Made by a program: the position numbers and the translations under genes. From contig CANMDH010000024.1 in assembly GCA_947496555.1 (NCBI GenBank), forward strand, positions 1-64,000: DNA of 64,000 nucleotides. Reading direction: 5' to 3'. The notes beneath the pieces were generated by a model. That model was not told the origin of the DNA, searched no databases, and saw only the letters and a program-made list of their open reading frames with translations. The DNA is from an uncultured Aquimarina sp. Its GTDB lineage: Bacteria; Bacteroidota; Bacteroidia; Flavobacteriales; Flavobacteriaceae. Of the stretch, positions 8,302 through 17,233 are shown one piece after another. Each line of letters opens with the position of its first letter. Positions within the stretch are counted from its first letter, which is position 1.

Positions 8302-9674
8302 TATAGCTTAGGAACTCTTACCGTTTCACCAATCCAACATCCTATTGCCACTGAAGTAACACCTGGATTATTAAAAATATCGGTTTTTGACGGCGCCTTT
8401 GCTTTATAGTTTGCAGCTGTTTTATTAGCAGTTGATTTTAAACTAGGATCAACTTTTCCTGCTCTTCTAGCATAATTTTCGGCTAACCAGTACACTGCTC
8501 TCTTACTAAACACATCTGTACCACAATTATTAGCACTACTTGCAATCATACTTGCAATTCTAAGGTATGCCGTACCCATAGATGGTCTGTATTTTAAAGC
8601 TTTTCGGTAATATCCTCTTGCTTTTCCTTTGCTTCCCTGCTTTTTTAGAACCTCTCCTATTCTGAAATATACTTTTGCCTTATCACTTGCCTTTTCTTCC
8701 ATATCTGCAGCTTGATTAAAATATTTCAATGCTACAGACGTCTTTTTATCTTTTAATGCAAGTATTCCTAAATAATAGGCTGTCTTTGCCGATGGCTCTA
8801 ATTTATGCTGAGACTCTACCAACTTAAAGAATAATGGATCGTCGGTACATTCTTTTGCATACATTCTTCTTGAAGCACCTTTTACCCATTTGATATCACT
8901 TTTTTTAGCATCAAACTGTCCATTGTATAATGGTATAAGATTTTTACAATCTGCAAGTTCTCCCAGTTTTTGATTAATCCCAGCCTTTACTTTACTGAAG
9001 GCAGCAAGGCGAATACCGGAATTTTTAAGTTTTCTCTTTTCTTTTGATGTTAAAGCAGTACCTGATTCTTCTTTTTCTGTTAATTCAGCAATAACTTTAG
9101 CTTTTTTACTTTCTTCATCTTCAATTTTCTCAGTGATATTATCATAAAGATCAAAAACTTCCTGAAGCTCTCTTTTACCTTCCCCATGTAAATCTACAAA
9201 TAGAGAAAAGTAAGTATATAATTTCTTTGCTCCGGTAAAATTATCCTTATCTTCAGTATATGCTTTATGAAATTCAATAAACTGCTCATAGTTTGTTCCG
9301 ATTTTGTTATCGAACATAAGTTGACCAATATCAGAATGCAAATCACCTATTTTTGTTTTACCCGGAAAGTATTGAAAACGTTCTTTTTGTAACGTAATTA
9401 TTTCTTTTGCGATTGAAACTTTCTCTCCTCCTGCGGGAGCTTTTTTCAATTTATCCTTTAGTAGTTTTTCACCAAACTGATACGTTGCAACACTATATGT
9501 CGGACATTCTTTTCTTACTTTCCATAGAGGCTCTTCAGCCGCTTCATAATTTTTTACTTTAGCATGTTCATAAGCAATTGAAGCTGTAGTGGCACAATCT
9601 GTAGCCTGAGCACTAACACTTGTAGCGCTTATAACTAATCCTGCTGCTATTGTAAATAAATATTTGGTATTCAT
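8301..9674 (-). CDS. Secreted tetratricopeptide-repeat protein
   Basis: This 457-aa protein has a Sec signal peptide (cleavage about ...SVSAQA) and helical repeats. Clear TPR units lie near residues 295-385 (ALKYFNQAADMEE, AKVYFRIGEVLKKQGSKGKARGYYRKALKYRP, GTAYLRIASMI). The central part is lysine-rich and charged (about 180-220). No catalytic motif was seen. It is probably a periplasmic scaffold. Its constant placement between an outer-membrane barrel (15 bp upstream) and lptC (1-base overlap) suggests a link to outer-membrane assembly or LPS transport; this is an inference from context. Confidence 0.75.
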   Translation of the reverse strand: MNTKYLFTIAAGLVISATSVSAQATDCATTASIAYEHAKVKNYEAAEEPLWKVRKECPTYSVATYQFGEKLLKDKLKKAPAGGEKVSIAKEIITLQKERFQYFPGKTKIGDLHSDIGQLMFDNKIGTNYEQFIEFHKAYTEDKDNFTGAKKLYTYFSLFVDLHGEGKRELQEVFDLYDNITEKIEDEESKKAKVIAELTEKEESGTALTSKEKRKLKNSGIRLAAFSKVKAGINQKLGELADCKNLIPLYNGQFDAKKSDIKWVKGASRRMYAKECTDDPLFFKLVESQHKLEPSAKTAYYLGILALKDKKTSVALKYFNQAADMEEKASDKAKVYFRIGEVLKKQGSKGKARGYYRKALKYRPSMGTAYLRIASMIASSANNCGTDVFSKRAVYWLAENYARRAGKVDPSLKSTANKTAANYKAKAPSKTDIFNNPGVTSVAIGCWIGETVRVPKL

Positions 9675-9689
9675 AGCTGTAAAATTGTA

Positions 9690-10934
9690 TTAATTAAATT
9701 TTATTTTTCTAAACCATTTATCATTTAATGATAAACTTATAGAGACATTAAAAAAGTCTTCCCTTACTAATCCAAAATCTTTAGTTCCTCGTTGGCCATA
9801 TTCAAATCCTATATTAGCATTTGAGAATAATCTACCAACTGGTAGTCCTACTCCAAAAGATATGCCAAACTCGTCAATTGATTCATTATTAATATTCAAT
9901 CCTGTTTCTTCATAACGGAATCCCGCTCTATAAACAACTCGACTGAAATATTTAGTCAATGAATTATAATTCGGAATATAGAACCCTCCAAGCCTAAACT
10001 TTGAAGCATTACTATACTCTACGTCTTCTCTTGTAAACAAGGCTTCCGAGTAATCTCCAGAATCCAAATAAATATATTCAGCACCTACAAACCACTTTTT
10101 AGGCATTCCGATCCCGGTTCCTACTTTTAACTCTGCAGGAAGATCAATATTACTGTCCTCCAATTCAGTTTCTTGTCTATCTATAACAACTTCTTCTCCA
10201 TTAGTTCCTAGCAATATGGTCGAAAGCTCTCTGGAACTATCTGCTGTAAGCGAGAATGAAGGTGTTGAAACAACAGATGCATGCCATTCTAATTTGTCTG
10301 ATATCATCGTTTTATACACCAATCCCAAAGATAAGTTAAAAGATGATAAATTCGAACTAGTAATTTCTCTAGTATCAAATTGCACATCGGGTCTACTTAA
10401 AATAGACTTTTCCTCTATATTACCAAAGTTATAATTAAAATCCAAACCAACGCTTAGATTCTTGTTAACTTTAAACCCTGCAGATAGAAACACCTTATTT
10501 AAACCTCCTGTTCCTGTAAATTGCTGCTCTATATCATTATCATCTATTGATCTGAGTTTATACCCAACCGATGTTTGAGGAATTACTCCAAACCCAAATC
10601 CAAATTTACCGGCAGGAACACCAATTGCCAAATAGTCCAAAGATGCATTGTCTCCGGATGAAGATTCGGTTTGATTACTAATTTCGAAATTACTATATGA
10701 GCTACCAACCGTATATGTTGTTAGTCTTAATTCTCCATAGGAAGCAGGGTTTTGAAGATTTAAATGAATACTATCTGTAAAAACACTCAATCCACCCATC
10801 GATCTGTTTTCCACCGTTCCTTTAAACTTCTGAATCCCCAATCCATAAAAAGAATAAGGTGACGAAGTTCCTTCTTGAGCATTTGACATTACGGCCACAA
10901 GGACCAACATGACTACTAAAATCTTCTTTATCAT
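9690..10934 (-). CDS. Outer-membrane beta-barrel protein (FadL/PorV-like)
   Basis: This 414-aa protein has a signal peptide ending ...VMSNAQ and alternating glycine- and aromatic-rich strands typical of an outer-membrane barrel. The opening SPYSFYGLGIQKFKG and ENRSMGGLSV resemble the FadL/PorV-type barrels of Bacteroidota, where a conserved SSPYSRYGxG opening is common. The C-terminal end FRKIKFN has an aromatic residue near the terminus but not a canonical final Phe. Its ATG overlaps the coaX stop (ATGA), so it is coupled to coaX. The substrate is unknown. Confidence 0.75.
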   Translation of the reverse strand: MIKKILVVMLVLVAVMSNAQEGTSSPYSFYGLGIQKFKGTVENRSMGGLSVFTDSIHLNLQNPASYGELRLTTYTVGSSYSNFEISNQTESSSGDNASLDYLAIGVPAGKFGFGFGVIPQTSVGYKLRSIDDNDIEQQFTGTGGLNKVFLSAGFKVNKNLSVGLDFNYNFGNIEEKSILSRPDVQFDTREITSSNLSSFNLSLGLVYKTMISDKLEWHASVVSTPSFSLTADSSRELSTILLGTNGEEVVIDRQETELEDSNIDLPAELKVGTGIGMPKKWFVGAEYIYLDSGDYSEALFTREDVEYSNASKFRLGGFYIPNYNSLTKYFSRVVYRAGFRYEETGLNINNESIDEFGISFGVGLPVGRLFSNANIGFEYGQRGTKDFGLVREDFFNVSISLSLNDKWFRKIKFN

Positions 10935-11662
10935 CTACTATTATTAAAAGCTAAAATGTAGTTTAATCCCTCCAATAAAAAATTGGAAGTGGCAAATATG
11001 CTATTTTTTAATCTTTTAGACAAAAAATGTGCATCTCCTCCGGTTAAAATAACTGTTAAATCGGGATAAATGTTGCAATAATCTTTAATTAACCCATCAA
11101 TTTCATTTAAAATACCATGTACAACACCCGAATGTATAGCTTCTTCTGTGCTATTACCAATAGTGTCTTTTGGATTTTTCAAATCTAACAGTGGTAATTT
11201 TGCTGTAAAATTATGGAGACTTTCATATCTCATTCTTAATCCCGGAGAAATTGCACCGCCTAAGTATTCTTCGTTTTCATTTTTAAAATCATAGGTAATA
11301 CATGTTCCCGCGTCAATAACCAGTACATTTTTTGTTGGAAATTGATCAACCGCAGCTGCAACTAGAGCCAACCTATCTATCCCCAAGGTCGTGGGGGTTT
11401 TGTATAAATTCTTGAATGGCATTTGTATCAAATGATCAAGAAATAATACGCTAAAAAATTTATTTACATATTCAATAAAATCATCTTCAAGATTAGAAAC
11501 AGAAGAAATTATTGCATCTGTAATCAGTGGGTAGTTATTCTTAAGATCACTTATAGTTTTTTTAAAATCAGCTTGTTCTATTGTACTTTTATATACAATC
11601 TCTGATTTTTCAAAAACTCCAATTTTTATGTATGTATTCCCTACATCTATAACAAGATTCAT
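10931..11662 (-). CDS. coaX: Type III pantothenate kinase CoaX
   Basis: This 243-aa ASKHA-fold kinase phosphorylates pantothenate in the first step of coenzyme A synthesis. Visible signatures are the phosphate-1 loop DVGNTYIKIG (residues 6-15, Asp6), TLGIDRLALVAAA, DAGTCITYDF and GGAISPGLRMRYESLH. The length is typical for CoaX, which is feedback-resistant and uses K+ or NH4+. It is the first gene of the five-gene unit coaX-barrel-TPR-lptC-small ORF, which runs on into the CorC-like and yhhN genes. A TACTTTTG -7 box lies 29 bp upstream. Confidence 0.95.
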   Translation of the reverse strand: MNLVIDVGNTYIKIGVFEKSEIVYKSTIEQADFKKTISDLKNNYPLITDAIISSVSNLEDDFIEYVNKFFSVLFLDHLIQMPFKNLYKTPTTLGIDRLALVAAAVDQFPTKNVLVIDAGTCITYDFKNENEEYLGGAISPGLRMRYESLHNFTAKLPLLDLKNPKDTIGNSTEEAIHSGVVHGILNEIDGLIKDYCNIYPDLTVILTGGDAHFLSKRLKNSIFATSNFLLEGLNYILAFNNSR

Positions 11663-11690
11663 ATTTTATACCATGAGGCGCAAAAGTACG

Positions 11691-11698
11691 AAACGATT
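11691..11698 (-). promoter_or_regulatory. -7 box (TACTTTTG) of the coaX operon
   Basis: Minus-strand TACTTTTG matches TAnnTTTG exactly and lies 29 bp before the coaX ATG. No TTG occurs at the -33 distance. Confidence 0.5.
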
Positions 11699-11714
11699 TT
11701 TTTAATTTTTTCTT

Positions 11715-11744
11715 TTGAGTATTAAAAAAAGCGTTCTATATTTG
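11715..11744 (+). promoter_or_regulatory. tRNA-Phe promoter
   Basis: TTG (11715-11717), 19 bases, then TATATTTG (11737-11744): a full match to the Bacteroidota promoter consensus, 16 bp before the mature tRNA 5' end. Confidence 0.8.
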
Positions 11745-11760
11745 CATCCGCTTACAGCAA

Positions 11761-11833
11761 GGTGCCTTAGCTCAGTTGGTAGAGCAAAGGACTGAAAATC
11801 CTTGTGTCCCTGGTTCGATTCCTGGAGGCACCA
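11761..11833 (+). tRNA. tRNA-Phe (GAA)
   Basis: This 73-nt cloverleaf has a 7-bp acceptor stem (GGTGCCT with AGGCACC), a D arm with AGCTCAGTTGG, an anticodon loop CTGAAAA with anticodon GAA, and a T arm GGTTCGATTCC. The discriminator base is A; CCA is not fully encoded. It has its own promoter and terminator, so it is a single-gene transcript. Its 3' end is a typical integration target: a decayed copy of the T arm and acceptor lies about 6.7 kb downstream. Confidence 0.98.
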
Positions 11834-11840
11834 CCTTGAA

Positions 11841-11863
11841 AACCCGAACAAGTTGTTCGGGTT
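11841..11863 (+). terminator. tRNA-Phe terminator
   Basis: A perfect 10-bp stem (AACCCGAACA with TGTTCGGGTT), 3-base loop and a following T-run form a canonical rho-independent terminator. Confidence 0.9.
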
Positions 11864-11869
11864 TTTTTG

Positions 11870-12224
11870 CATCTAAAACTTTGAATTTTAAATACTCGAA
11901 TTTTTATCAGAGTTCAATAATCAGTCCTGTTTTTTGCTTTTTTTAAGGGTTTTTCGCTGAATTTTACAGTTTATTCGAACCGCTGCTCTTTATTAATGAG
12001 CCTCTATAAAACAAGGAAAAACCCTATTAAACCTTTCTCGTAAAAGACGATCTAAGAATAAACCCTACCTTCTAAGGAAAATGGAAATTAGATGCTCAAA
12101 ATATGGAACCTTAATCAATATGGTATGGGAATTTGCATTGAAAAGAGATAAAAGAATATTATTTTTTATGAATACCGGAATGATCATTTCCCTATATATG
12201 TCTTTTTTATGAAAAGGTTTCAAG
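11870..12224. other. Intergenic stretch without a supported gene
   Basis: Between the tRNA terminator and the stop of the PepSY gene I find no convincing gene. Distant arms near 11945 (AGGGTTTTTC) and 12011 (GGAAAAACCCT) could form a long-loop hairpin ending the minus-strand PepSY operon. An open frame covering 12065-12316 is only an out-of-frame overlap of the PepSY gene end. Confidence 0.5.
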
Positions 12225-13355
12225 CTACAAATTTGATGTTTTTCTATTTTTCTTATTTCTTCTACCCCACCAAATATAAAATCCTGTAACGGGCATACTG
12301 GCTCCAAATAAGCCAATCATTAGTGCCAAAATTTGTGTGGGTAATCCACCAATACTACCCATGTGTATATCCAGACTGGCTTCAAAAATATCTTGATTCT
12401 TTTCAAACATAGCTATTAATGGCTTATCCAATTGCTTACCAGTATATCGATCAATTATTTGATTATCGCCATAGAGGTGTAAGAAACGGTCATCCTTATC
12501 CAAAAGGATGTATTGTGAAGTAAGAGTATCTGATTCTAAGGCCATTAAAGCTAATTTATAGCCTTTAGGGGAGGTTTTTTCAAATTGTTCATAGATATAT
12601 TGGAGGCTTTTAAAACCTTTATTTTTGCGGTAATCCGCTTTGGGAAGCTCTTGTCCAACTAATTCAGGATGCCCCCCAAATGCAGCTACTATGGGTTTCT
12701 CTATCCAATCGAAAGACATTACCAATCCCGTAGTCACGCTGATTAATAAAATCCAACAAACATAAAAACCATAAACCCTGTGAAAATCGTGATTCATCCT
12801 TTTTTTGGATGCTGGATATTTGGGCTTAAAAGCTGAGCGTGCTTCATTTTTACTTCTTGGCCACCATAGAATAAGACCAAATATGATTTCAATCAAAAAA
12901 ATCAATGAAGCAATACGAATAATCCATAAACCAACATCTCCTAAAAGTAACTGCGAATGAAAATGAGCCACTAAGAAGAAGAAGTTTATAGATTTCATGT
13001 CCTCTGCAATGATTTGTCCAGTATAGGGGTTAATAAAAGTTAGTTTTAGCGTAGGCATTGATGAACCTTCTTTCATAACACCGCTAACCACATCAAAAGA
13101 TCGTGCAGCATTGTTATATGTGTTGATCCAGAAATAGCGTTCCTCAGGGAATTGAGACTTATACGTTGCCACTAACTCATCTACACTCAGACGTTCTTTT
13201 TCGACCTTTACCTCTAGATTATTCTTGTTGTATGCATGCATAATCTCTTCAGCAAAGACAAACAAGGCTCCTGACAAGCATAATAGGCACACCACAAGTC
13301 CCGAGGAAAGTCCTAACCATAAGTGTATTTTTTTAATTATTTTTTTACTAATCAT
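12225..13355 (-). CDS. PepSY-associated TM domain protein (iron-uptake type)
   Basis: This 376-aa protein starts with the typical KKIHLWLGLSSGLVVCLLCLSGALFVF segment (first TM, about 10-35) and has three further TM helices near 135-165, 190-215 and 340-365. PepSY-like periplasmic regions lie between them. HLWLGL and the histidines in FHSQLLLGD and HDFHRVYGFY are the usual conserved positions. Such proteins are thought to be inner-membrane reductases or partners in siderophore or haem utilisation. The gene is third in the order TonB receptor, DUF4374, PepSY, which is common in Bacteroidota iron-uptake loci. The start is ATG at 13355, 101 bp after DUF4374. Confidence 0.85.
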   Translation of the reverse strand: MISKKIIKKIHLWLGLSSGLVVCLLCLSGALFVFAEEIMHAYNKNNLEVKVEKERLSVDELVATYKSQFPEERYFWINTYNNAARSFDVVSGVMKEGSSMPTLKLTFINPYTGQIIAEDMKSINFFFLVAHFHSQLLLGDVGLWIIRIASLIFLIEIIFGLILWWPRSKNEARSAFKPKYPASKKRMNHDFHRVYGFYVCWILLISVTTGLVMSFDWIEKPIVAAFGGHPELVGQELPKADYRKNKGFKSLQYIYEQFEKTSPKGYKLALMALESDTLTSQYILLDKDDRFLHLYGDNQIIDRYTGKQLDKPLIAMFEKNQDIFEASLDIHMGSIGGLPTQILALMIGLFGASMPVTGFYIWWGRRNKKNRKTSNL

Positions 13356-13456
13356 ATCTTGAAATCTTATCTAACTTAAAAAGGAAACACTAAGGCATCA
13401 TTTAACAACTGTAATGTTCTAATTTGAGGTCATTTTATGATATATAAAGCGTACAT

Positions 13457-14737
13457 CTAAAACTCTACAATATTTTGAGGTTGTCCACCAATTACTGTAA
13501 TTTCTAATTTGGATGTTTTCGTATCTGGGTCATAGGAATAGTAATATGCCTTCCCTCTATTTGGATCATTCGGATCTTGTAAATCAGCATTTTCAACAAT
13601 AAAATAGGGTTTGCCTGCATAAATTGCAGGCCCATGGACACTGCGCCAATATCCTACAGGAATATCTTCAATTTTGGAAGCGCTTCTATTAATTAAATCA
13701 ATTTCATACGCATAATTTTCTTTTTCTTGTAAAGCCGCAAACGTGTTATCCACAGGAATTCTGAACATTTTAACATACATTTTTCCATTCATTACAGCGC
13801 CACCTATAGCAAAAGTTTCTCCGTTAGGAAAATCGCCTCTTTTGCCATTTAGATCCCAGGTGCTGTCAAAGTCTGTAGCTCCATCTCGTATGCGAATTAC
13901 CCTAAAATTAGGGCCTTCCGGATCTGTAAAATTACCTATAAAGGTTCCTAAATACATATCGTTTTTTTCATCTATGTTTACATAATTGATATTCTTAAAA
14001 GAGAAATAGCCAATTTTCATATGGTCGTCCCAAACAATGATTCTATCAAGTGTATCTGTGGCTACATCAATAACCGCCACATAAGTTTTATCATCCACTT
14101 GATTTCCTTGTTCGTCAGAAAAATATAATTGCGTAAAAAACTTACCATCTCGTTCAACCATAAAGCCACCTATACTTGTCGTTTCTACATTTTCTAAAGT
14201 AGTTCTAATAGCATTAATGGCTTCTGCAAAATCAATTTCACCCGTACGTACCATAGTTTCTGGGTTGAATATTTGTACTGCAGCTTGACTCAGGGCATGG
14301 TCTGTATAATATCCTTTGGTTTCTGTAGCAAAACCAAATGTAGCACCACCACCATATGATAGTGCTCCGGTGGGAATAAAACCATCTTCTATAAAACGGC
14401 CGGAACCATCTAAAACTAAGCGTTGAATACCAGCTTCGCCAAATGGGTTGGAAGTATGGTACACTGCACCATTAAAACCAACACCTGCGTTACGCGTGTT
14501 TGCTAATTGAATACCTTTGGTTAATGCTTGCGTAACATCTATTTCGCCTGAAGGCAAACCATCAAAAGGCACAAGGAAACCACTACTATCCTGGGTATTT
14601 GTAGTAATAAATATGGCAAAAGAACCAACCTCGTTTGCCCCGCCGATATCATCACTTTCAAATTCTGTTGTGCAAGAATTTAAAGGTATTAAAACAGATG
14701 CTAACGAAATTGTTATAATATTTAAAAGCTTTTTCAT
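13457..14737 (-). CDS. DUF4374-like secreted lipoprotein
   Basis: This is a 426-aa lipoprotein: signal ASVLIPLNSC with C22 as the lipid anchor. The body is beta-rich with repeated short blades, suggesting a propeller-like fold. Assignment to DUF4374 rests partly on overall character and mainly on context: it sits 21 bp downstream of a TonB-dependent receptor and upstream of a PepSY protein, the normal DUF4374 setting. Members are probably surface or periplasmic substrate-binding partners of the receptor in iron, haem or siderophore uptake. No catalytic motif is recognised. Confidence 0.7.
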   Translation of the reverse strand: MKKLLNIITISLASVLIPLNSCTTEFESDDIGGANEVGSFAIFITTNTQDSSGFLVPFDGLPSGEIDVTQALTKGIQLANTRNAGVGFNGAVYHTSNPFGEAGIQRLVLDGSGRFIEDGFIPTGALSYGGGATFGFATETKGYYTDHALSQAAVQIFNPETMVRTGEIDFAEAINAIRTTLENVETTSIGGFMVERDGKFFTQLYFSDEQGNQVDDKTYVAVIDVATDTLDRIIVWDDHMKIGYFSFKNINYVNIDEKNDMYLGTFIGNFTDPEGPNFRVIRIRDGATDFDSTWDLNGKRGDFPNGETFAIGGAVMNGKMYVKMFRIPVDNTFAALQEKENYAYEIDLINRSASKIEDIPVGYWRSVHGPAIYAGKPYFIVENADLQDPNDPNRGKAYYYSYDPDTKTSKLEITVIGGQPQNIVEF

Positions 14738-14758
14738 ATCGTATCAGTTTGAAATCAA

Positions 14759-17113
14759 TTATTGTAATCTATACGTTAGTTTTAAACGGTAGTTTCTTGG
14801 TGGTTTTGGTATTCTAAAATCATCAAAAAGCTCGTTATTAAATACATTTATCGCCTCTACATTGAGACTTAAGGGAACATTTCTAAATTTGCATGTGAAT
14901 CCTAAATTCACTTGATGTTGTGTAGGAATTACAGAGGAAATAGCACTCGAAATTTCTCCAAATAAATCAGGCTCAAAAATTTTTGGCGTTGCTTCTACAA
15001 AATACTGTTCTGTGTATAAATAATTACCATAAACATTTAAATCCAATGGTAATTTTAATGGTGTTGAGAATACTTTATTTGCAGTTACATTTGTAAAATA
15101 GTAGGGAATATTTGGGGTTCTCGAATCTTCTAAAATAACGTCTGTCCCAGAAGTTTCTGTTCGACGTAGATCTTGATACGTTATTGCCGCACTAATACTC
15201 GATTTATCATCTATTTTGACTCTTACATTTCCTTCAATTCCTTTGGTTATTTGTGTATCACTATTTCTATTGATACTATTGATCAAACCCTGCGGAAAAA
15301 TTCGAATAAAATCTTTGGTGTTGCGGTAAAAAGTATTCACCTCAATAAACAATGTTTTTGAAGCATTTACATTGGTAGCAAAACCAACATTTAAGTTATC
15401 ACTTGTTTCTGGCTCTAGTAAAGGATTTGGTAACAAAAATAAGTTATCACCAAAATACTCATCTGCATTCGGAATTCTTGTTGCATTTTCAAAAGATATT
15501 CTGGCATACGTATCATTGTCTATCGCGACTTTAAACGATTGACCCCAACCAAATGAACGGTTAAATAATTCATCGGTTACATTATTACTAAAAGAAGAAC
15601 TCGCAGCTTCAGTTTCTAGATAGTAATGTTTCACAAAAGATTCACTTACTACTCTTTTATTGAAGAAGGATGCCCCAATACCCAAACCCGATATAATTTT
15701 TGTGTATGTCGAAGGAATGGTAATAGGTTGTATCCCTGTTACTATGTTAACTTCTCCAAAAGGATCTGAACCTACCCTATCTGTACTGGTATAGGTAGAA
15801 CTAAGCTTTACATTTACATTTTTGGTGATATCGTATTGTGTATTAAAGCGAGCCACTTGAGTATCTTCCTGGATGCGTTGGTCTCGTTTCTGGAATTCTC
15901 CGCCAACCGTAGGAAACGTCTGTTCTCCAAACCAGTTATATAAAAAATCTGATAAATCTTGCTCCTTAGTGCTAATATTGCTTAAAGCTGCGAAAAGGCC
16001 AATATTCCAGTGAGGTAAAATTTTCTTTTCATATTGTAAGCTTACGATTCTATTAATTTCTGCTTGAGTTACTTCTCCAAAAGGTCTATCAATACTGATC
16101 CCATTTTGCACTTCGTTATCTAACTCAAAATAGGCGAACTTCAAATCTAGTACATCTGCAATTTTAGTGTTATGTACTCCAGCATTAGCTTCAGTAAAAC
16201 TAGCTGAAATTGCATCGTGGAATCTTCTCACCCTAAATCTTTCAACAGTTCCTTGTGTATTAATATCTATATCAAATTCATAATCATTGTCTGACCGTGT
16301 GTGGTAACTACTTACACCTACATGAATTTTGGTCTTAGGAATTATGAAATTACTATTGAAATTTAATATCTGCGTATTAAAAGAGCCCAATTCTAAAGAC
16401 GTATCGATATATTGTTTGTCTTTATCTTTAGTAACTATGTTAATAGCTCCTCCTAAAGCGTCTGCCCCAAGTTCTATGGGTAATACACCTTTATAGATTT
16501 CTACATTTTTAATGACACTTGTAGGCACTAACCCGATATTGAAGGCTCGCCCAAGATAGTCTGTTGGTATACCATCTTTAAAATAACGTATAGCATTTCC
16601 TTGAAGTCCATTAATATTTATGGTAGTAGCACTACCTATACCAGATGATTGCCTAACTTTAACTCCCGAAGTTTGGTTAATAATCTCAGGAATACTGGTT
16701 GACTGTTCTATTATTTTCTCAACATCAATTACCTCAATCTTAATAGGTTCTTCACGCTTACGAGCTTGTTTAGTTTTTGCTCGAACTACGACTTCACTCA
16801 AAGACTCATCAGTTTCAACTAAAGTGATTTTTAAACTAATTGGTATATTATTTTTGAAAGTAACTGGTATAGTTTGCGTTTTATATCCCAAACTCGATAC
16901 CTCTACCATATAATTTCCAAGGGGAACATTTGAAATTTTAAAGGCTCCGCTTTCATCACTTGCTGCACCCAATGTCGTGTTAACTAAAATAACATCAACA
17001 CCCAAAAGCGGAACCCCTTTATCATTAATTACACGTCCAACCAATGAAGATTGACCAAAAAAAGTTGTTGATAGTAATGCAAAAACTAATAGAATTTGAT
17101 ATTTTTTGTACAT
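14759..17113 (-). CDS. TonB-dependent receptor (siderophore/metal type)
   Basis: This 784-aa protein has a signal peptide (cleavage after ...TTFFGQ), an N-terminal carboxypeptidase-regulatory-like domain (about 22-105; GRVINDKGVPLLGVDV), a plug domain (about 120-230; IPEIINQTSGVKVRQSSG and GALGGAINIVTK), and a 22-strand barrel to a C-terminal aromatic-rich strand (NYRLKLTYRLQ). It has no SusC-type extensions and is not paired with SusD. With DUF4374, PepSY and a divergent AraC regulator it fits iron, siderophore or haem uptake; the actual ligand cannot be read from sequence. The start is ATG at 17113, 33 bp from a TAGTTTTG -7 box. Confidence 0.92.
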   Translation of the reverse strand: MYKKYQILLVFALLSTTFFGQSSLVGRVINDKGVPLLGVDVILVNTTLGAASDESGAFKISNVPLGNYMVEVSSLGYKTQTIPVTFKNNIPISLKITLVETDESLSEVVVRAKTKQARKREEPIKIEVIDVEKIIEQSTSIPEIINQTSGVKVRQSSGIGSATTININGLQGNAIRYFKDGIPTDYLGRAFNIGLVPTSVIKNVEIYKGVLPIELGADALGGAINIVTKDKDKQYIDTSLELGSFNTQILNFNSNFIIPKTKIHVGVSSYHTRSDNDYEFDIDINTQGTVERFRVRRFHDAISASFTEANAGVHNTKIADVLDLKFAYFELDNEVQNGISIDRPFGEVTQAEINRIVSLQYEKKILPHWNIGLFAALSNISTKEQDLSDFLYNWFGEQTFPTVGGEFQKRDQRIQEDTQVARFNTQYDITKNVNVKLSSTYTSTDRVGSDPFGEVNIVTGIQPITIPSTYTKIISGLGIGASFFNKRVVSESFVKHYYLETEAASSSFSNNVTDELFNRSFGWGQSFKVAIDNDTYARISFENATRIPNADEYFGDNLFLLPNPLLEPETSDNLNVGFATNVNASKTLFIEVNTFYRNTKDFIRIFPQGLINSINRNSDTQITKGIEGNVRVKIDDKSSISAAITYQDLRRTETSGTDVILEDSRTPNIPYYFTNVTANKVFSTPLKLPLDLNVYGNYLYTEQYFVEATPKIFEPDLFGEISSAISSVIPTQHQVNLGFTCKFRNVPLSLNVEAINVFNNELFDDFRIPKPPRNYRLKLTYRLQ

Positions 17114-17145
17114 TTGTTTTTATTTAGACCAATTCTAAAGAAGTG

Positions 17146-17195
17146 CAAAACTAAGTCACAAATCATTACTTTTTTTCCGTTATACGGAAAAAAAG
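17146..17195 (-). promoter_or_regulatory. Receptor promoter with a perfect palindrome in place of the -33 box
   Basis: Minus-strand TAGTTTTG (17153-17146) fits the -7 consensus. At the -33 position there is no TTG. Instead a perfect palindrome, CTTTTTTTCCGT / TAT / ACGGAAAAAAAG (17169-17195), is centred about 32 bp upstream of the -7 box. This is where an activator or repressor would act, and the divergent AraC gene starts 39 bp further on. Confidence 0.6.
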
Positions 17196-17233
17196 GTCCG
17201 CAAAAAGGAATAAGTTATGGGAACGCAGTACAT

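Noticed and set aside
12065-12316. 83-codon minus-strand frame after the PepSY gene
   Set aside because: It overlaps the PepSY coding end in another frame, has no recognisable domain and no promoter; the PepSY protein itself ends normally.
17096-17233. N-terminal extension of the AraC regulator frame
   Set aside because: It starts with a TTG inside the divergent receptor gene and would cover the receptor promoter and palindrome; ATG at 17234 gives a normal family N-terminus.
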